Assembly: GCA_039984955.1 (NCBI GenBank)
Contig: JBDWTN010000007.1
Coordinates: 1,434,501 to 1,498,500 of the forward strand
Direction of reading: 5' to 3'
Source: Marinobacter alexandrii
Lineage (GTDB): Bacteria; Bacteroidota; Bacteroidia; Cytophagales; Cyclobacteriaceae
DNA: 64,000 bases
The translations under genes were made by a program, and so were the position numbers. The notes beneath the pieces are model-generated. The model was not told where the DNA came from and did not search any database. It worked only from the letters and a program-made list of their open reading frames with translations. This document shows, piece by piece, positions 36,310 through 45,347 of the stretch (the first letter of the stretch is position 1; each line of letters starts with the position of its first letter).

Positions 36310-36906
36310 TCATTTTTTTGACGCATGCCAAAGACCTGTTTTTTGATCACGCCAGCCACCAGTACCAAGATATCCATACATGAGTTCCAAATACCCTTTT
36401 GTATCAAATGGAACAGTTACTTCTTCACCTAAAAACGCATCCTTCTTTAGTGGGAAAACAAGTTTTCTAGGTATGTGCTGTCGCTCATTTGGGTAGTCCG
36501 CTTCTACAAACGTTCGAATAGTGTCTTCTTCTTCTTCATAAAAGAAGATATCAAAATCATATCCTTTGTACGAAAAATAGATTTTTGGACCTTCATGATT
36601 TATCGAAGTGTCATAAAACCTTAATCCTGAAGGCATTTTACCTTTTAGATTTCTGACAGCTTCATAAGAGCTTTCCATCATCGCTACATCTATATCTATG
36701 TCATGAGGAATGATTCCTCCAGTACGATGATAACCTAATAACGTACCAAAATCTAGCCAATAGGGTTCACCTGATTCTTTGAGCACAGACACGGACTTCC
36801 GAAACATATCTTCTAAAATTTGAAGCTTTCGTTTTCGATATTGACCGGGCAATGCGAATAAAATTACATTTGCAATCCGTTTGATGTATTGGCTCATGCG
36901 AATCAT
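36310..36906 (-). CDS. LicD-like nucleotidyltransferase-fold phosphotransferase
   Basis: A 198-residue LicD/fukutin-type protein: YWLDFGTLLGYHRTGGIIPHDIDIDVAM (residues 48-75) contains the metal-binding D-x-D and the G-T-L-L-G motif of the family. LicD transfers phosphocholine from CDP-choline to surface glycans, and relatives (PntB-type) have been implicated in transferring aminoethylphosphonate from CMP-AEP. With pepM/ppd/phnW and a PntC-like gene in the window, AEP decoration of a glycan is the preferred role. An ATG at 36897 is an alternative start; the ATG at 36906 overlaps the divergent Stealth gene by two bases. Confidence 0.78.
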   Translation of the reverse strand: MIRMSQYIKRIANVILFALPGQYRKRKLQILEDMFRKSVSVLKESGEPYWLDFGTLLGYHRTGGIIPHDIDIDVAMMESSYEAVRNLKGKMPSGLRFYDTSINHEGPKIYFSYKGYDFDIFFYEEEEDTIRTFVEADYPNERQHIPRKLVFPLKKDAFLGEEVTVPFDTKGYLELMYGYLGTGGWRDQKTGLWHASKK

Positions 36907-37858
36907 GGAACAAAAAAAGGTAAATCAATCAACTATTCAATCATTGGATCAAAAAGACCTACAAAAGCCGATCGATTTAGTCTACACTTGGGTGGATGGA
37001 GATGACCTGACATATAGGAAATTAGTCAACAAATACTCTGAAAAGCCAATTGACTTAAACCCTGAGCGTACACGAGATATTTATGAGATGATTAAGTACA
37101 GCTTACGATCGGTTGAGAAGTATGCTCCATGGATCAATCACATTTATATTTTTACTTGCCGTCCTCAAAGACCCAATTGGTTGAAATCTGATCATCCAAA
37201 AATTTCTGTCATTCATCATGACGAAGTGTTTGATCCCGAAGACGTTCCCACATTCAACTACAATTTAATAGAAAGTTATATTCACAAGATCCCGGGCTTA
37301 TCTGATGATTTCATTTACCTAAACGATGATTTTCTTTTTGGTAGCAATGTATCCCCTCAAGATTTTTATAGCAAGGATGGCAAGGTATTAATGCATGGAA
37401 CTTTGTTTGGTGAAAACTTTGGATGGCGAGTCTACAACAAAAAAAATGATATTATCGGGCTGGGGTTGATTGAACATTCTCCGATATTGATCAGAAAAGA
37501 ATGGTGGCAAGGCATGCAAGATGCTCGTCCTGAATTAATCAAGGAGATTAAATCCCACAAATTCAGAGAGGGAACGGATGTGATGACTTACAAATTATAC
37601 CGTTGGTATAGCTTAAAATTTCAATCTGCAAATTCTAAGGCAATAAAACTTCCTGAGCTTTTGAAAAGCCATACTTTTCATAAAATCACGAACAATTTCA
37701 AAAGACAGCAAAGAGCTTTTAATTGGCTCGAGAAGAAATCGCCTAAGTTCTTTTGTTTGAATGATGATCAAGGAGATCGTCCTAATCCCGAAGTTGTAGA
37801 GTTGGTTCAGAATTTTTTAGATGAACAGCATCCTGAAAAATCAAGTTTCGAAAAATAG
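36905..37858 (+). CDS. Stealth-family sugar-phosphate transferase
   Basis: About 317 residues from the ATG at 36905 (MEQKKVNQS), chosen because the upstream in-frame ATG at 36881 lies inside the LicD gene. The four Stealth conserved regions are visible in order: CR1 IDLVYTWVDGDD (24-35), CR2 NPERTRDIYEMIKYSLRSVEKYAPWINHIYI...NYNLIESYIHKIPGL with DDFIYLNDDFLFG, CR3 and CR4 near RKEWWQGMQDARPEL and YKLYRWYSL. The family transfers hexose-1-phosphate units in capsule synthesis and includes human GNPTAB. Likely adds a phosphosugar to the surface glycan here. Confidence 0.88.
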   Translation: MEQKKVNQSTIQSLDQKDLQKPIDLVYTWVDGDDLTYRKLVNKYSEKPIDLNPERTRDIYEMIKYSLRSVEKYAPWINHIYIFTCRPQRPNWLKSDHPKISVIHHDEVFDPEDVPTFNYNLIESYIHKIPGLSDDFIYLNDDFLFGSNVSPQDFYSKDGKVLMHGTLFGENFGWRVYNKKNDIIGLGLIEHSPILIRKEWWQGMQDARPELIKEIKSHKFREGTDVMTYKLYRWYSLKFQSANSKAIKLPELLKSHTFHKITNNFKRQQRAFNWLEKKSPKFFCLNDDQGDRPNPEVVELVQNFLDEQHPEKSSFEK

Positions 37859-37867
37859 AAAGTGCTA

Positions 37868-38647
37868 CTAATCTAAGAACTTAATCATGCCTTCATCAAC
37901 CAACTCATTGCATCCATGATTCTTTTCATCGAAACCAGCACGTCCTACAGGTCGACCTCCAGATACATTTTGTCTCCCCATGTATTCTTCTAATGATTTG
38001 GTATAATAATGATTAATTCTCCATCCAATTTCATCATTATTCTGTAGCATTCCTCCACCTTTATACCATTTGTAGTGCCACCAATGGGCACTGTAGGCAA
38101 ATCGGTTGCTTGATAGAAAGTCACCATTGCCTAGATCTTTATGATCTGAGTAATCCTTTTCTCGCTTGGTGTAAGCTTTTAGTATTGGATCAGTAGGAGT
38201 ATTGTCATGCCCATTATTTCCGAAATTTATCCGCGGAACCTTCACCCCTTTAATCTTTTTTATATCGACTGTCTTTAACCAATCTAACAGACTCATCTTA
38301 TCATCAAGTGGATAAAGAAATTCATCTACATCAATTTTCATTAGCCACTGAAACTCTTTGCGGTAGGTTTTAGCTGCATGTGCAAAACCCATATGGTTTT
38401 TATTTCTTTGCCACCACTTTGTAGCTCCATCATATTTTGTTCCATCCAGGTGAGTCCATGGATGACGAGTGACAACACCTCGTTCTTCATAAGGCTTTAA
38501 TAGCTTCTTCGATTCATCGCTTCCATCTTGATCATAGAGATAGAAATGATCTACCCCTACTTTCAAATGATAATCAATCCACTCTTTCAAATACGGATTC
38601 TCATTTTTGAAATTTGTCGCGAAGGTTAAGAAATGCTTTTTAGCCAT
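37868..38647 (-). CDS. GT92-like glycosyltransferase
   Basis: About 259 residues from the ATG at 38647 (MAKKHFLTFATNFKNEN); an ATG at 38692 adds 15 residues with no conserved feature. NENPYLKEWIDYHLKVGVDHFYLYDQDGSDE is the GT92/DUF23 hallmark and WLMKIDVDEFLYP carries the DXD. The C-terminal SAHWWHYKWYKGGGMLQN and INHYYTKSLEEYMGRQ are also typical. The family adds galactose or related sugars to glycans. It is the second gene of a minus-strand pair (with the GT4 at 38707), separated by a short gap. Confidence 0.83.
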   Translation of the reverse strand: MAKKHFLTFATNFKNENPYLKEWIDYHLKVGVDHFYLYDQDGSDESKKLLKPYEERGVVTRHPWTHLDGTKYDGATKWWQRNKNHMGFAHAAKTYRKEFQWLMKIDVDEFLYPLDDKMSLLDWLKTVDIKKIKGVKVPRINFGNNGHDNTPTDPILKAYTKREKDYSDHKDLGNGDFLSSNRFAYSAHWWHYKWYKGGGMLQNNDEIGWRINHYYTKSLEEYMGRQNVSGGRPVGRAGFDEKNHGCNELVDEGMIKFLD

Positions 38648-38706
38648 CGATGAATGTTTTATTGTGTTCAAAGTTATACAATGCGCTTTCAATCAGCTTA
38701 AGCTAT

Positions 38707-40002
38707 TTATGAAATAACATCATTTAATACTTGTAGAAATTGCTTTGCCTGACTATTTAGTCCATACGGTTCAATCAGCGCTTCATTATCAACTAAACCA
38801 GTTTTTCCAGCCTTATAGTAAGTCGCAAATAGTTGTTCAATTTCCTCTGACTGATCGGTCTTTGCCCAAGATCCAGATTGGGTAATACTTATTAACTCAT
38901 TTAGTTCATCATTATCAGATACTGCAAGAATAGGTTTTCTGGCAAAAAGATAATCATAGAATTTAGCTGAAATCATCCAACGAAAATCATATACTGCACT
39001 TAACAGGAGTACGTCCCATGATCTAAGCAATGCTATTGTGTCATCTAAATTGATTTCTTTCTCAACACTTACATAATCCTCTAATTCAAATTCCTTCACT
39101 TGATTCCAAAAATCTGAATAAACATTCCCCTTTACCTCTAATTTCACTTGAGTTGGGTCCAGTTTGATGTTTTCAACAAATGCGGCAAATCCCTTTAATA
39201 AATAGTTAGATGGGACAAATTTTCGAAACCCTCCATAGTACCCAAAAGTAAATACTTCATTTGGGGAAGTGACTAATCCTTCTTTAAGAAGTTTCTCATT
39301 GAAAGCATTTCTAATGAATGTGAATTTTTTATTTAAACTCCCCGAGTAGACTTCTTTGTATGCTAAACAGGAAGTTTCAGTATTCAACACCACTTTTGAT
39401 GCTGACTCAAAAAACTTACGCTCATATCGTCGGATGGCATTAGCTGTTAGCTTGGGTCTAAGCTCCATTTTCTTTTCAAAAATGGTCCAAGGATCCCTCA
39501 AGTCTGCCACCCAAGGTATTCCAAACTTTCTACTTAATTTATCCGCTACTAAAAACCCCGACCATGGGTCTGCATTAACCCAAATTACATCTGGCTTGAA
39601 CTTTTTGATGAGTTTTTTTCCATTTCGTACAGCCGAGCCAGTATCCCACAAGTACTGATCGAATGGTGTTAACGATTTGCTTGGTTTGCTTTTACTCTTC
39701 TTCTTCTTAGGCCCAGCAACTTTAGTGATTACTGGTTTTGATTTGCTTTTTTTCAATCCCTTTGCCAAAAATTGAATGATTGGACGAAAAATCCCTACAA
39801 AACCATAATTGACTGCTACATCGCTAGGTATTTGCTCAGTCAATCGAAAATCATTCTTATCATTGAAAGGCTTGCTAGCCAGGACTATTACCTCCCAATT
39901 ATCCATACCATGTATGCCTTGTACAAAATTGATTGCTCGTTTGGTTCCTATAGTATTATGAGGTGGGAAATAAGGGGAAATTAAAAGAACTCGCTTTGTC
40001 AA
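38707..40002 (-). CDS. GT4 family glycosyltransferase
   Basis: A 431-residue GT-B enzyme: VLLISPYFPPHNTIGTKRAINFV at the N-terminus, DVIWVNADPWSGFLVADKLSRKFGIPWVADLRDPW in the acceptor half, and LKGFAAFVENIKL..YDYLFARKPILAVSD in the donor half. A lysine/serine-rich insert (around residues 75-115) interrupts the N-terminal domain. The EX7E motif is less obvious than in the other GT4s here, but the fold pattern is clear. The gene starts 142 bp from the divergent ABC exporter. Confidence 0.82.
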   Translation of the reverse strand: MTKRVLLISPYFPPHNTIGTKRAINFVQGIHGMDNWEVIVLASKPFNDKNDFRLTEQIPSDVAVNYGFVGIFRPIIQFLAKGLKKSKSKPVITKVAGPKKKKSKSKPSKSLTPFDQYLWDTGSAVRNGKKLIKKFKPDVIWVNADPWSGFLVADKLSRKFGIPWVADLRDPWTIFEKKMELRPKLTANAIRRYERKFFESASKVVLNTETSCLAYKEVYSGSLNKKFTFIRNAFNEKLLKEGLVTSPNEVFTFGYYGGFRKFVPSNYLLKGFAAFVENIKLDPTQVKLEVKGNVYSDFWNQVKEFELEDYVSVEKEINLDDTIALLRSWDVLLLSAVYDFRWMISAKFYDYLFARKPILAVSDNDELNELISITQSGSWAKTDQSEEIEQLFATYYKAGKTGLVDNEALIEPYGLNSQAKQFLQVLNDVIS

Positions 40003-40144
40003 GAATGTTTTGATTTTTCACAAAGAAACAGAATTATCATGCTTAATAAAATTGATATGCCTTTTAGGGGTTTCGAGATTCGAATCAGACTAATCAGACA
40101 TCTTTAAGAGCAATTAAGTAGCTTCGCGGCTCCAAGTATTCATA

Positions 40145-41761
40145 ATGGTAGTTATTCGTATTCTTATTAAATCATCCTTATCGCTATTTATTCTAGCAGC
40201 GGTTTCAAGTGTGCTTTCTGGTGCTACATCTACGTTAGTAATAGGGAGTATTCATCAAGCCATTGAAGATGATGAGTTCAACTTAAACTCTTTTCTTTTA
40301 GAGTTTGGAGGGTTTTGGCTACTATATGGCGCTTTTTCGATTTTGGCATCTTATGCTGTATCAAAACTTATGGAACGGATTATCCATGAGCTTCGAATCG
40401 ATTTATCTAAAAAAATTATCCAAGCTCCATACGAAGAGATCGAACGAAATCAGTCTAACCTCATACCTATATTGACAACTGATATTGATCGAGTAGCCAC
40501 TCAAATAAGAACACTGCCCACCGTTACAACCGGACTAGCAACTGTTATTGGAATTTTGAGCTATATGGTATGGTATTCGCCTATCCTTTCTTTATCTACA
40601 ATAGTTCTTTTCGCGCTTGTCATTGTAATAACGAAGGTTGTTTTACCTCTTATTAGGAAGTATGCATATGGAGCCAGGAGTCACCTCAATAACTTATTTG
40701 CTCATTTTGAAGGATTAATATTTGGCATCAAAGAATTGGCATTAAACAAGCGCTTTTCAAAATCATTTATTGAAGACCATATAGTTCCTACCAGTAAAAG
40801 GCAAATGCGCTATTATTTGAAAGAAAGTATAGTGGCTTCAATCTATAATCGCTCTACAGATTTAATATTGTTGCTAGGCATGGGGGCATTGGTAGTGATC
40901 ATATTTCAAACAGGTTTTGTGACACTTGAGTTTTTTGGAAAGTATCTCACCCTTGTCTTGTTTACGCTTGCTCCACTTTCTTCAGCAACAGCTTTTTTGC
41001 GGAATCTGAAAAACATCGAAGTATCATTTAAGCATATCGAACAAGTTGGGATTACATTAGAACCATCCTTTGAATATGATGAAGACATTGTCAATGAGGA
41101 ATGGAAATCAAGTGACCCGCTTGTTGAATTAAAACAAATAGAACATACCTATTATCATGCTGATGAAGACGAGCACTTCAAGCTTGGCCCAATTGATCTA
41201 GGTATTAAGAAAGGAGAGTCTATATTCATCGTTGGTGGAAATGGTAGTGGTAAAACAACTCTTGCCAAAATAATGCTTGGACTTTATAAAAATAAAGCAG
41301 GGACTATTGAATATCGAGGAGTTCCTGTAAATGTGAAAAATCTTTCGTTTTACAGAAGTAAGTTTTCTGCTGTATTTACCGATTCTTACGTATTCCAAGA
41401 ACTAGATCATATTGATCATGAGCTTTTAGCTAATAAAGGGCAAGAATTAATTGATTTGCTGGAGCTAAGTAAGAAAGTAAAAATTGCAGATCGTGGTTTT
41501 AACACGAAAAATCTTTCTGCAGGTCAGAAGAAAAGACTGTCTTTGATTAGCGCGATATTAGAGGACAAGGAAATCTATTTGTTTGATGAATGGGCTGCAA
41601 ATCAAGATCCTCATTTTAAAGATATCTTCTACAGTAAGATTATTCCTTTATTAAAGAAAAAAGGGAAAACTTTAATCGTAATCACACATGACGATCGATA
41701 TTTCCACCTATCAGACCATTTACTGAAACTTAGAGATGGTAAGCTTTTATCATATGAATAG
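40145..41761 (+). CDS. SyrD/PvdE-type ABC exporter, copy 2
   Basis: A 538-residue half-transporter with the same plan as the copy at 28027: six TM helices in residues 1-290, Walker A GGNGSGKTT (364-372), signature LSAGQ (457-461) and Walker B LFDEWAANQDP (479-489). Both copies share the AANQDP string and nearly the same length, but the TM domains differ clearly, so this is an old duplication rather than a recent one. Here it is followed by a SAM-dependent enzyme and, convergently, a Wzi-like gene. Confidence 0.9.
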   Translation: MVVIRILIKSSLSLFILAAVSSVLSGATSTLVIGSIHQAIEDDEFNLNSFLLEFGGFWLLYGAFSILASYAVSKLMERIIHELRIDLSKKIIQAPYEEIERNQSNLIPILTTDIDRVATQIRTLPTVTTGLATVIGILSYMVWYSPILSLSTIVLFALVIVITKVVLPLIRKYAYGARSHLNNLFAHFEGLIFGIKELALNKRFSKSFIEDHIVPTSKRQMRYYLKESIVASIYNRSTDLILLLGMGALVVIIFQTGFVTLEFFGKYLTLVLFTLAPLSSATAFLRNLKNIEVSFKHIEQVGITLEPSFEYDEDIVNEEWKSSDPLVELKQIEHTYYHADEDEHFKLGPIDLGIKKGESIFIVGGNGSGKTTLAKIMLGLYKNKAGTIEYRGVPVNVKNLSFYRSKFSAVFTDSYVFQELDHIDHELLANKGQELIDLLELSKKVKIADRGFNTKNLSAGQKKRLSLISAILEDKEIYLFDEWAANQDPHFKDIFYSKIIPLLKKKGKTLIVITHDDRYFHLSDHLLKLRDGKLLSYE

Positions 41762-41818
41762 TTGTTTTTATAAGTTCATTTTAACTTACCTGACACAAAA
41801 TATCATAATCACTCACAC

Positions 41819-42448
41819 ATGAAGAAATTCTTTAAAGTATTGCAGCTGTATTATAGACTAGCTTTCGATCCAGATTCTTACTTCAAGCATTATGGTTTTT
41901 TGAGGTCGATTAAAACAGATAGACCATTTGATAAAAATGGAAATCCATTGCCGTGGATGAATTATGCCATATTAGATTTTTTTGAAGAAAAGCTAAACAA
42001 AGACTTGACACTTTGTGAGTATGGGCTTGGTTTTTCCACTTTATATTTCTCGAAGCGCGTAAAGTCTGTTAAGTCAATTGAGCATGATACAACATGGTTC
42101 AATGATATTCAGAGCAGTCTTCAGGGTAAAGAAAATGTAGACATAGAACTCGTTGAACTTGAAAATGGATATGAAAAGGCCATTAATAATGCTAAAGAGA
42201 AATATGACATCATCTTAATTGATGGTAGAGAACGAGTGAAATGTGCGACGAATTCTTTTGATCAGTTAAGCCCAAATGGTGTGCTCATTCTGGATGATAG
42301 CCAAAGGACAAAATATCAGGGTGCTTTCGATTTCTATGAAGAGAAAGGGTATAGAAAGCTCACCTTCACAGGAATAAAGCCAAGCGGTTTTAGAAGATAT
42401 GCCTCAACAATCTTTTACAAAGCTGGAAACAATTGTTTAGACATCTGA
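41819..42448 (+). CDS. SAM-dependent methyltransferase-like protein
   Basis: A 209-residue class I methyltransferase-like fold: LTLCEYGLGFSTLYFSKRVKSVKSIEHD (motif I region with the degenerate glycine loop GLGFST, acidic end of strand 2 at E-H-D), YDIILIDGRERVKCATNSF (strand 4) and GVLILDDSQRTKY. The GLGFST loop is shorter in glycines than the usual GxGxG, as in some O- and FkbM-like methyltransferases of glycan clusters. Possible target is a sugar hydroxyl. It follows the exporter by 57 bp and converges with the Wzi-like copy 2. Confidence 0.68.
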   Translation: MKKFFKVLQLYYRLAFDPDSYFKHYGFLRSIKTDRPFDKNGNPLPWMNYAILDFFEEKLNKDLTLCEYGLGFSTLYFSKRVKSVKSIEHDTTWFNDIQSSLQGKENVDIELVELENGYEKAINNAKEKYDIILIDGRERVKCATNSFDQLSPNGVLILDDSQRTKYQGAFDFYEEKGYRKLTFTGIKPSGFRRYASTIFYKAGNNCLDI

Positions 42449-42455
42449 AAGAGGT

Positions 42456-44033
42456 TTATAACACTTTAACGAAAGATAGAGCGGCATATACGTTTCCTTG
42501 ATTTCTTCCTTCGATAAAGTAGATACTTTGTCTATCTGTATAATTAATTTCCAGTCCCAATCTTCCCGAGTTCATCAACCGTTCATATTGTAGTCCCCAA
42601 GACCACTGAAAATCGTGATTTTCTTTTCTGGCGAAATTCGCAAAAAAATAATCATCATCGAAGCGAATACGTTGCATGGTCCCTCCGATCATACTTCGAT
42701 TAAAATAGATTTTAGCATCAAACCAACTATTATTAGATCCTGGTCCAATTCCTGCCCCTAACAATTGCCCCTGATGGGTAAACCCATTTCTAACTACTGA
42801 ATGACTATAGTAGCGATTATACCTTCTAAAGATTGAATTTTTTGGTTGACCTATGGTCGTATGTTCATAGTTCAGTTTCACATCAATTTGATCAAATTCA
42901 AGCAATTTGATAAACCCGACTGTAAAGGCTCTCCCATGCTCGGGTTCAAACCTGAAAATATTACCACCAAAATCACTTTTGGCGAATTCCAAATATGCCT
43001 CAAACCCAACTTCAGGATATGTCCAACGCATGGTAAAAGATCCTGTCTGATCTAAGTCATCATTGCCAAAGACTCTATCCTCAGGAGGGTCAAATCTTGC
43101 AATAGCTGTTATATAATCCGAAAAAACAAAATCTTGCCAGCGTTTGTAGAACACTCGATTAACACCAAAATGGAGACCTTTGATCCACTTGGGGCTGTAA
43201 CCAAGTGATAAAGCTGTAAAATACTGATTGGGATTGGTAGACAATTCATTGTTGTAACCTGATTCTGTCATACGACCCCAATATATTTTACCTTCTAATT
43301 GCCCAAGAAGAGTATTTACAGGACGATCGGTCCCTAAGTCTAGGTGAGGCATCATACCTCCTGAATTTCCTAAAAGAATGGAATTACGTTGCGCAGGCCC
43401 AAATACGATATTTTGTGTCGAAAGACCAACTGTAAACCAATTGAATACTGTCCTGATTTCAGATTGACCCAAATGAAAATTAAAAAAATTATCCAAACCA
43501 AATCGTTGCACATAATCAATAAAGCCTCTTTCATTGAATTGATAATTGTATTGGTTTATGTCTGGATTCGTGTTTTCAGCCAGCTCAAACGCTCGATTTT
43601 GACTCCAATAAACGACAGGAGCAAAGGTGTATTTGATTCGTCCATATCTCCCTGTAAATCCAGCTTGTGCTTGCGTTGTAAGTCCTCTCCCTTGCCACAC
43701 CGCTCCATCATTATAGCTTCGTGAATAGTTCGAATTAAAAGATATTTTGGCCCTTACAGGTAATAGTTCAAGTGTTTTTTTCTTATCGTCCAGGCTTATC
43801 AAGTATTCACCCCACGGATTCCATGTCAAACTATCTTTTTGATAGCTGTTCACAATTGATGGATGAATATTAATCCTTCCCTGCATCTGCGGATTTTTTA
43901 GCTCCAATAGCTTATAATAATCCAGAAGCATGTCATTGGGATCAAGTACTTGCGCTGTACTAGCCACTCTCATAACTAATAAGACCATTATGAAAAGAAT
44001 ATATCGTATACACCAAGTTGTATTATTTAGCAT
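42456..44033 (-). CDS. Wzi-like outer-membrane protein, copy 2
   Basis: About 525 residues from the ATG at 44033 (MLNNTTWCIRYIL), with a signal sequence ending STAQ; the ATG at 44051 adds six residues. Its mature start VLDPNDMLLDYYKLLELKNPQMQGRINIHPSI and later YSRSYNDGAVWQGRGLT, NIVFGPAQRNSILLGN and YYSHSVVRNGFTHQGQLLG match copy 1 at 30623 segment by segment, so the two are paralogues. Minus strand here, opposite to copy 1. A capsule-tethering outer-membrane barrel is the likely role. Confidence 0.86.
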   Translation of the reverse strand: MLNNTTWCIRYILFIMVLLVMRVASTAQVLDPNDMLLDYYKLLELKNPQMQGRINIHPSIVNSYQKDSLTWNPWGEYLISLDDKKKTLELLPVRAKISFNSNYSRSYNDGAVWQGRGLTTQAQAGFTGRYGRIKYTFAPVVYWSQNRAFELAENTNPDINQYNYQFNERGFIDYVQRFGLDNFFNFHLGQSEIRTVFNWFTVGLSTQNIVFGPAQRNSILLGNSGGMMPHLDLGTDRPVNTLLGQLEGKIYWGRMTESGYNNELSTNPNQYFTALSLGYSPKWIKGLHFGVNRVFYKRWQDFVFSDYITAIARFDPPEDRVFGNDDLDQTGSFTMRWTYPEVGFEAYLEFAKSDFGGNIFRFEPEHGRAFTVGFIKLLEFDQIDVKLNYEHTTIGQPKNSIFRRYNRYYSHSVVRNGFTHQGQLLGAGIGPGSNNSWFDAKIYFNRSMIGGTMQRIRFDDDYFFANFARKENHDFQWSWGLQYERLMNSGRLGLEINYTDRQSIYFIEGRNQGNVYAALSFVKVL

Positions 44034-44242
44034 CGACTTCACTTCAATCATCTTAGAGTATTAATGTAAGGGTTGATTTACAAAATTGAAACTTATTTCG
44101 AACATACAACGAGCTCAAACTCAAATCTTGCAAATAAGACTATTCCAGTCTGTGGTTTATGTACTACTCAAACTGTACTTTCATTTCAACTTAAGTACCT
44201 TTGGCATGGTTTTATCGTTAAAAGAATTCTAAAAAAATTAAC

Positions 44243-44719
44243 ATGACACGTTTATTACAGCTAGCAACGCTAGCGCTGATTGCAATCGCCTGCTCAGGTC
44301 CTCAAAAAAATAAAGAAGAGGATAAAGCCAAAGAAACCTCTGAATCGAATGAAGCTAGTCAACCTTCTGAAGAGTCTAGTGAAAAAATTGAAGGAGATCA
44401 ATACAAATTAGTATTGAGGCATGTGGACAACCGAGTAATAGTTTACGTTAATGACTCCACCATTTTTGATACAGGAACAGTATACGGTGAATACGTGAGG
44501 AATATAGATTTAACAAAATATGTTAATGCTGGACAAACGGACTTGAAAGTAGAATTATATAACGGAAAGCCTCCCTATGATACCATGAGTCCTGGATGGA
44601 TGATCGTATATGACATCTTTATAAATGATGAATTGGTAGAATTTGTTAGAGAAGAAAAACAAGATGGTAAAGTAGGCCTTGTTTATACTGAATCGCATGA
44701 TTTGAGTGATATTTGGTAA
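44243..44719 (+). CDS. Small lipoprotein, copy 2 of a paralogous pair
   Basis: A 158-residue lipoprotein with lipobox AIAC (Cys at about 17), a charged Glu/Lys/Ser linker and the same beta domain as the protein at 35832: EGDQYKLVLRHVDNRVIVYVND, TIFDTG, GQTDLKVELYN, SPGWMIVYDIFINDELVEF and the shared ending DLSDIW. The two copies are clearly homologous over the mature domain, and both are near a Wzi-like and an ABC exporter gene. Function unknown; outer-membrane or periplasmic location is inferred. The 191-bp gap upstream likely carries its promoter and that of the divergent Wzi-like gene. Confidence 0.75.
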   Translation: MTRLLQLATLALIAIACSGPQKNKEEDKAKETSESNEASQPSEESSEKIEGDQYKLVLRHVDNRVIVYVNDSTIFDTGTVYGEYVRNIDLTKYVNAGQTDLKVELYNGKPPYDTMSPGWMIVYDIFINDELVEFVREEKQDGKVGLVYTESHDLSDIW

Positions 44720-44803
44720 AATAAGTAGCCTAAAAATTTCTATTCAAAACGATAAAGCATTCATTGCTTTTACTCCTATTACACCACTACTCAGAACTAA
44801 CTA

Positions 44804-45319
44804 ATGCTAGGAATTGACATTGTTGACCTTAAAGATCCATTACTTAGCAATCGTACTGATCGCACGCTCGAATTGATAAAAAGTCCTGAAGATGTTTTAA
44901 TAGAGCATCCTCATTTATTTTGGATTCTATGGTCTGCTAAAGAAGCCATATTCAAATGCAGAAGAGAGCCCATTAACTTTGCCCCTTCTAAGATCCCTGT
45001 TGAGATACGAAAAGAAGGTGACCAAATTACTTTTGTATCAAATGAATTAAAGGGAAAGACACTCATAGAGACCGATTATGTGATTTCTTTGTGTGGAGAT
45101 ATTGAAGAAATAGCATTTAACGTATTTGATCGGCAAGGTGAAGATTGGAGCAACGGAATTAGAGATATGATCATTGACTATTTTAAAGAAAAAGGACGTC
45201 ATTACACGGTGGGATCTGACGATCTCAATCTTCCTATTCTACTTCCTTCAAAATCGCTAATTTCTGTTTCTCATCACTGTCGATTTGGAGCTGTAGCATT
45301 TCCTAAAAAGCTGTTGTAG
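44804..45319 (+). CDS. 4'-phosphopantetheinyl transferase
   Basis: A 171-residue PPTase-superfamily protein with MLGIDIVDLKDP (metal-binding D5/D8 region) and WSAKEAIFKC (W43, K46, E47, K51), the two family signatures. Size is between AcpS (about 125) and Sfp (about 230). It transfers phosphopantetheine from CoA to a serine of carrier proteins; a plausible client in the window is the unusual ACP at 13819, although a housekeeping AcpS might serve too. It is followed after 28 bases by mltG. Confidence 0.82.
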   Translation: MLGIDIVDLKDPLLSNRTDRTLELIKSPEDVLIEHPHLFWILWSAKEAIFKCRREPINFAPSKIPVEIRKEGDQITFVSNELKGKTLIETDYVISLCGDIEEIAFNVFDRQGEDWSNGIRDMIIDYFKEKGRHYTVGSDDLNLPILLPSKSLISVSHHCRFGAVAFPKKLL

Positions 45320-45347
45320 TTCATAACCTCATATTACTTTTACATCT

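Noticed and set aside
40003-40144. Insertion-element ends around the second ABC exporter as cause of the duplication
   Set aside because: No inverted repeats or target duplications found; copies are too diverged for a recent event.
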